Of a DNA stretch of 64,000 bases, positions 58,791 through 64,000 are shown piece by piece; positions within the stretch are counted from its first letter, which is position 1; the number at the start of each line of letters is the position of its first letter. The stretch is taken from assembly GCF_963678635.1 (NCBI RefSeq), contig NC_087062.1, positions 80,169,200 through 80,233,199 on the forward strand, given 5' to 3'. The notes beneath the pieces were generated by a model. It made no database searches. It was not told the origin of the DNA and saw nothing but the letters and a program-made list of their open reading frames with translations. A program made the translations under genes and the position numbers. The stretch comes from Symsagittifera roscoffensis. Its lineage: Eukaryota; Xenacoelomorpha; Acoela; Convolutidae.

Positions 58791-60240
58791 TTAGTAAAAT
58801 TTGCATGACATTCCAAAAACTTGATTGAAATGGCTGATTTTAAATACTGGGGTGAAATGGAGTGGGTTGGAATGATTCACAAGAAACAAATAGAGCTCCT
58901 TAAAGTGTTTTCAAAAAATTTAAGACTCAATGAGTAAGAAACCATTGGCTGGAAGGTGAAAATTTTGTTTTGCTGTTTTTGTTAAGCTCTAGAGTAAAAG
59001 TTTCAGATGGCTGTGAGTTTCTGAAAAAGATACATAAAATTTCATACGCAGCAACTTCCTTCACAGACCTCTGGCACTGTAACCCTGGTTTCTTGATACG
59101 GAATACTCACTGACATGATAAAAACGCCCGATGAGGACATCTATCTTGATTGTGAGGAGTATGCGCCATTCGGTCAAATTGCAAAAAAAATTTCGTTTTG
59201 GATTTTAAATTTCAAAAACTCGAATCGATGCAGTCATGCATAATTTTTTCGCGACAGCTGAAATTCAGAAGTCAGGAACACAGCAGCCGAAATAACAATA
59301 GCGGAAAAATTGTGCTAAAATGCTTTCCTCAACAATTGCTGACTGCAATTGGTATATCTAAACGTTTTCACGAGAGTAGGGTTGTCTGGTTTTTCACGGA
59401 GAACATCAAGAACGGCTACGGGAGGCAAGTTGAGTGCTTTGTGACAATGAACATCGAGTGTGGCGATCACGGCAGGCGATTATAAAAAGCAAAGATTTCA
59501 TCTTGACCGAGAGTGCAACTTCGCCTGGAAATCTTCCTTAAAAAACTTCTTGAGTGAGCTAGTTACAAAACGTTACAAAACTTCTTGAGTGAGGTAGCTA
59601 TCTTGATCTTGATCGAATTAAACACTGGAGATAATTCCAAAACGTTACAAAACTACTTGAGCGAGCAAGTTATCTTGATCTTGATCGAATTACATACTGG
59701 AGATAATTCCAAAGCTTGCTTGTCATGTCTTGAGTGTCTGAATTTAATAACGATATGTATATATTTTTTCGTGATTATGCTGAGATAAGGTGATATGGAT
59801 CCAACACGCACTCTCAAATAAAAAGTAGCAAACAGCAAGTTTCCGGCCCTGTTTTCAACGGCGATCTCGTGCTTTAGATAAACAAGGACCTGGCCATGGA
59901 GGCGTTCTACTTAGTTTCTAGAGCAGGGATTATGTTGGTAGTAGTCTGTAAACAGTAACAAGATTTTGATTTCCATGTCTTTATTTATGAACCGTTATTT
60001 GGCTACAACCAATTTTGATAGAAAAGCACAAGAGATAGGGTCTCTTTCCCTTGAGCCAAGAGATAGATCCTATCATTCTTGAGCTCAAGTGTGACATAAG
60101 CGAACGACTGTTACATATAATTAAGGTAACACATCATAATAAGCTAGAAAAATGACTGAAAGGCAGGATCGACCATTATGTCTGAAAAGTGAGAGATCGG
60201 TAACAAACGTCGATGACAAGGAATAACCATATTGGATTCA
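58791..60240. other. Intergenic DNA between the LINE and the Penelope-like element
   Basis: A 72-bp unit is duplicated in tandem at 59569-59712. A 95-codon frame at 59198-59485 shows no recognisable domain. It could be the untranslated leader of the Penelope-like element. Confidence 0.35.
59569..59712. repeat. Tandem duplication, 72-bp unit x 2
   Basis: Both units contain AACGTTACAAAACT, GAGCGAG/GAGTGAG, TATCTTGATCTTGATCGAAT and CTGGAGATAATTCC with few differences. Confidence 0.8.
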
Positions 60241-60244
60241 GTAA

Positions 60245-62290
60245 TTTTTGTCATTGGGACCAAAACATCCAGTCGGTGGTAAACTCAATGAGACACACTT
60301 TCTCACTAATATCGACACCTTCCTATCAGATCTCAAACATCGGAAATTAGAGGGGCAGCTCCTTGTTGGACTGTGGCCGCGGCAAAAGCCTACAGTAAAC
60401 GAAAGAAACCGACATCATCCGACAAAGGCATAGAAAAGGTGTTAAGAAATCCCAAGGGCAACGGGCTATTGGCAGTAGCTTTTGAAAAGAGGGTCGAATT
60501 CTAAGTAATGAGGAAAATAACTTATGAAGTAAGACTTCTGCTTTCGCTTGTTCCGGATCAAATCAGTAAAAAAAACAATGACTGACTCAAGTGTTTTTAA
60601 GATTAAAAAAGGTGTCAATAAAGATTTACTGGCCAGGAAAAAAGAGATGAAATTGAAAAAAATTTAACTCTACAAAAGTTTAAGGTCAACGGGTGGACAA
60701 CTCGCCAGACTTTACGGCATGACCAGAGTACTTAACGTGGACACACCACTGAATCCAGTCCTATGGAGCCCTGTTATATCATATCACAACTTGAATAGGA
60801 CCCTACCAAAACTTTTCCAAGTGTATGGATTGCTCCATTATTGATCATAGAAAGTACTAGTTTGAAGTCTGATGAGAATATATATTTTTTGTGATATTAA
60901 AAGCTTGTACACAAAAATTCCACTTGAGAGAGCAAATCATCCAGTGGTTAGGAATTCATAGAAGTAGGAAAAACCAGCGCAAGGGCCAGAAAAACCATGA
61001 AAAGACTAACAAACATGGTCCCATACGCAATGTGCATTTTAATCGCATTGAAAATTCATTTTTTTGATAGTGAAAGATTAGCTATGGGCTCCTCTCTAGC
61101 CGTAATCGTAACAAATGTTTGGCTCACTGAGAATGAACAAACACTCAAAAGAAAAAATACTAATTGATTACACCCACAAAGAATTTCAGAGAAAAGTGCA
61201 CACTGCAACAAAATAATTACCTACAGGTCAAAAGGGGTAGAGTGTGAGGGATACTTGAACTTCTATCAGGTTAAATGCGGATGAAGATCAGACACTGATT
61301 AATAAACATACCTGAAACAGTCTGGTATTGTAATAATTGAATTTCGAAAAGGGAATGAGGCAGAACCCCATGCTGTGAAACTTTTCCTCCGCTACAAGGA
61401 TGATATAGTAATGACGGTTAAAAGTGACCTGGAAAAATTCGTTAGGCCATCAATAGAATTCATCCGCACATACAGCTCACGAATATAACGCCAAATGCTT
61501 AATAAAATCTTCCGTTCCTCAATTTAAAAATTAACATCAATAAGGACAGGAGAATGAGCAGTGGATGGTATTCAAAACCAACAGAGACAGGTAGAATCCT
61601 TCTTTTTAGGAATTTTGCCTCCCCCGCTTCAGTATAAAAATTTTTTATTGAAAGAACTCTTCACCGTGTCTTCCAGAGTACGTCTTTCTGGGAAAGTTTT
61701 GATCAGGCAATGAAAATTAATCGTAAACAATGGTCGGACAACCATTATCTAGAACACTGTTCTTCTCGGGTTGTATCTCGTGACCTGTAAAAAACTATAA
61801 GGGAGAATAATATCAGCAGGAGCAAGAGTGACAAGCAGTGGTCTTCTACGACCAGTAAGGACATACCACCCATGCAGATCATTCAACACCGAGATGACCT
61901 CTCTGAAAAATTTCCAAAGAGACGCGGAACGTCACTGCCGGGCAAATTCTGATTATGACGCGGAAAATAAAAACAAAATGTTTGCAGTCATTAAAAGGGC
62001 TTTTCCGAGTGAACTAAAATCTAGAGTGGCATACAAGTTAGTGTGAGGTAGTTGCAAAACCATCTATGTCGGCCAAACGGTCGGACAACTTACTACTAGG
62101 CTGGGGGAGCACAAAAAACTGGATACTCCCCTCGGGCAACATCTGAAACAGTGTGGAGGCGATGGTTTGAGCTCAGAGTTAAGTTACAAAATCATTGACC
62201 CAGCCAAAATCATTTTTAATTTCTGAGTCCAATATTGATATACTTTTTCAGAGCATGAGCAGTTAGGGGCGACGAGAGCGTCAGTCCAAC
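60245..62290 (+). pseudogene. Decayed Penelope-like element (reverse transcriptase plus GIY-YIG nuclease)
   Basis: Motifs of Penelope-type retroelements appear in order across shifting frames: LSLGPKHPV (60245), GQLARLYGMTRV and PLNPVLWSPVISYHNL (about 60692-60790), DIKSLYTKIPLER (about 60892), LAMGSSLAVIVTNVW (about 61078), the YxDD active site as RYKDDIVM (about 61391), and WYSKPTETGRILLFRNFAS (about 61565). A GIY-YIG nuclease follows, TIYVGQTVGQLTTRLGEHKK (about 62063-62120) with QHLKQCGG. A TGA at 62044-62046 sits where the family often has Cys before GSC. Many stops and shifts mean it is dead. Penelope-like elements encode one protein that nicks DNA and reverse-transcribes in place. Confidence 0.8.
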
Positions 62291-62975
62291 TTTAATGAAT
62301 CTTATATATAACTGTCACTAAAATTAGCTCTAATTGTGGTTTTCAGCCGTGTTTTTACCAATAATCATGTTTTCTGGGGATCGGAGACCCAGCTTTGAGA
62401 TAGTTTTTGCATGCAAACGAAAGCTGATCAAAAATTGCTAGGTTGATGGCCTTTAAATTGTAAAATAATAGTTAGCCCTTAAGCAGACTAGAAAATTATC
62501 TGGCTAGGTCAAAACGGTTAAAATTTAGTAGAAATAAAGTAGCTGACGTCAGCCAGTCGTCAATAGAGAGTTCTTCTACGCTCCGTTACTGTAAAATGTT
62601 GGTCTAATGTTACAATTGACATTAAAAAACAGGGAAAACAACAAACTCTCAGAATAAATTTGGCGGGATACTTTAAAATTGATTATATGATAGATGTTAT
62701 ATAACAATATTATTTTGCTTCGTTTGAGGAGAGACAGTTGTATTTGTAACATTCGCCCGGAAGTACATATCGACGGAAAATAAAGCTAGGTTCAGAAACG
62801 ACTGGCTAGCGTCTAAACACGGCTCTACATGCTTTTCACCATCTCTGCCAAAGCCAGTTCTTTTGGTGGTCTTTCTAACATCGGGTCGACAAAAATTGGT
62901 GGTCATTCTACTGTTTCCGGCTTCGATCAGAGTGCTCTAATTAACTTAATTACATGCAGAAATATTGTGCTCATG
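62291..62975. other. AT-rich DNA, no supported feature
   Basis: It may include the 3' untranslated part of the Penelope-like element. I found no terminal repeat or ribozyme core. Confidence 0.35.
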
Positions 62976-64000
62976 GTTGGGTCTCAGTACCCCCAGACCA
63001 CAAGGTCACTCCTAAAAACAGGGCTACTACTTTTATATTGTATTACCATTGTTTTTGTTCAGTAGACAAAAATCGTCATCTCCATCGAAGATGGATAGAC
63101 CCTTTCCGTTACATCCTAGCTTCTCATTGTCTGAAAATGATTTTAGATGTTAATTGAGTTCAACTCAGGACATCTCCAGGAAGCTAAAAGTTTATAAAGC
63201 ACAGTTTGAGTTCTCCTCCCGAGATTCCTCAGGATTCTGGAATCGGAAGAAATAACGCTCTTAATTCTTTCAGGAAGGCTGGACACGCCGTCCCAACACC
63301 CTTCCTTGCTCTCGGGACCCGCGTTGTTGTGACATTCGACCAGGATGGTCAAAATGCAATTTCGCAATCGAATTTTTATTGAAACATCTAACCGAGAAGA
63401 TTGATGATTTTTATGAATCAGTGACGTTAATTGAACGATCGGCAAAATCGGGAGGGGTTAGTTTCGACTGACATGCTAATTTTTGAATTTTCGATTTGGA
63501 CGTGAAAGACGCGTAGCCTTTTATTATTTCGCATGCACTGAAACTGCGAAATCAGAACAACATTTCAGAGAGAACAACAACGGGAAAACGATAGCAGATT
63601 GAGATTGTGATTAGAAGTTGTCACAAACCAGTTGTAAAGATTTTTCCGCTATAATCGTTACTGAGCAGCTCACGAGAACAAGGAAGGGTGTTTGGACGAC
63701 GTGTCCAGCCTTCCGAAAAGAAATAAGAGTATTATTTCTCCGGATTCCAGAATCCGGAAGGATCTCGGGTGAGAACAGTAACTTGTAATTTTAACAATTT
63801 TTAGCTTCTCGGAATGTCTTGAGTTGAATTTAATTAATACCAAAATCGTTTTCAGATCATGAGAAGCTAGGAGTTGGGGGAAAAAGTTGATCCATCTTCG
63901 ATGGAGATGATGATTTTTATCTACTGAACAAAAACAATAGTAATGTAATAAATAAAAGGTAGCCCTGTTTTTAGGAGTGACCTCGTGGTCTGGGGATACT
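62976..64000. repeat. Large inverted repeat cut by the window end
   Basis: The left arm (about 62980-63325) is matched in reverse complement by the right arm (about 63670-64000), with about 340 bp between. Examples are AGTACCCCCAGACCAC against GTGGTCTGGGGATACT, CATCTCCATCGAAGATGG against CCATCTTCGATGGAGATG, and GGACACGCCGTCCCAACACC against GTTTGGACGACGTGTCC. The right arm runs off the window, so the outer ends and any target duplication cannot be seen. The arms differ at scattered sites and indels. Confidence 0.8.

Noticed and set aside
60858-60900. CTGATGAG resembling a hammerhead ribozyme core near the Penelope-like element
   Set aside because: No matching GAAA arm or third stem could be found nearby, and the sequence lies inside the coding remnant.

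Overview
The window looks like nuclear DNA of a bilaterian animal, most likely an invertebrate. Its two protein-coding genes are split by GT-AG introns of up to about 3.5 kb, intergenic DNA is AT-rich, and decayed transposable elements of several classes are scattered through it. I see no bacterial-type operon, tRNA, rRNA or CRISPR array. I cannot name the phylum: a complete UNC5-type netrin receptor points to a bilaterian, and the two recognisable non-LTR-type retroelements (a CR1/L2-like LINE and a Penelope-like element) are common in marine invertebrates.

Layout. (1) 184-5652, + strand: a four-exon gene for a divergent ELO-family (ELOVL-like) very-long-chain fatty acid elongase. Its first intron holds fragments of a hAT-like MITE and an array of alternating inverted repeats. 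(2) About 5.7-18.3 kb: gene-poor DNA with a diverged segmental duplication, a roughly 0.8 kb tandem repeat carrying a C-rich minisatellite, a near-perfect 174-bp tandem duplication and members of a dispersed repeat called family F here. (3) 18349-24103: a decayed Ty3/gypsy-type LTR retrotransposon with two LTRs of about 199 bp, a GCTA target duplication and gag, protease, RT, RNase H and integrase remnants. It is inserted inside a family F copy. (4) 24.3-33.7 kb: about 9 kb with no gene I can support, only microsatellites, small inverted repeats and repeat fragments. (5) 34680-53493 (possibly from 33744), + strand: a 14-exon UNC5 netrin-receptor gene. Domain order is signal peptide, Ig, Ig, TSP1, TSP1, transmembrane helix, long His-rich linker, ZU5, UPA, death domain. 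(6) 53.7-64 kb: a transposon graveyard holding an inverted family F copy, a foldback Tc1/mariner-type MITE with TA target duplication, an intact-looking hAT-type MITE with a perfect 8-bp target duplication, a 3'-truncated CR1/L2-like LINE (2A-like motif, PHD finger, endonuclease), a decayed Penelope-like element (RT plus GIY-YIG), and a large inverted repeat running off the right end.

The two host genes are unrelated in function: one is lipid elongation in the ER membrane, the other axon and cell guidance at the plasma membrane. Exon joins were checked by intron phase. All phases agree except inside UNC5 exon 12, where the reading frame shifts by one base next to a C-rich run. I found no clear novel system. 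The best leads are the altered ELO catalytic motifs, the unusual inserts in UNC5, and the nested or foldback elements.
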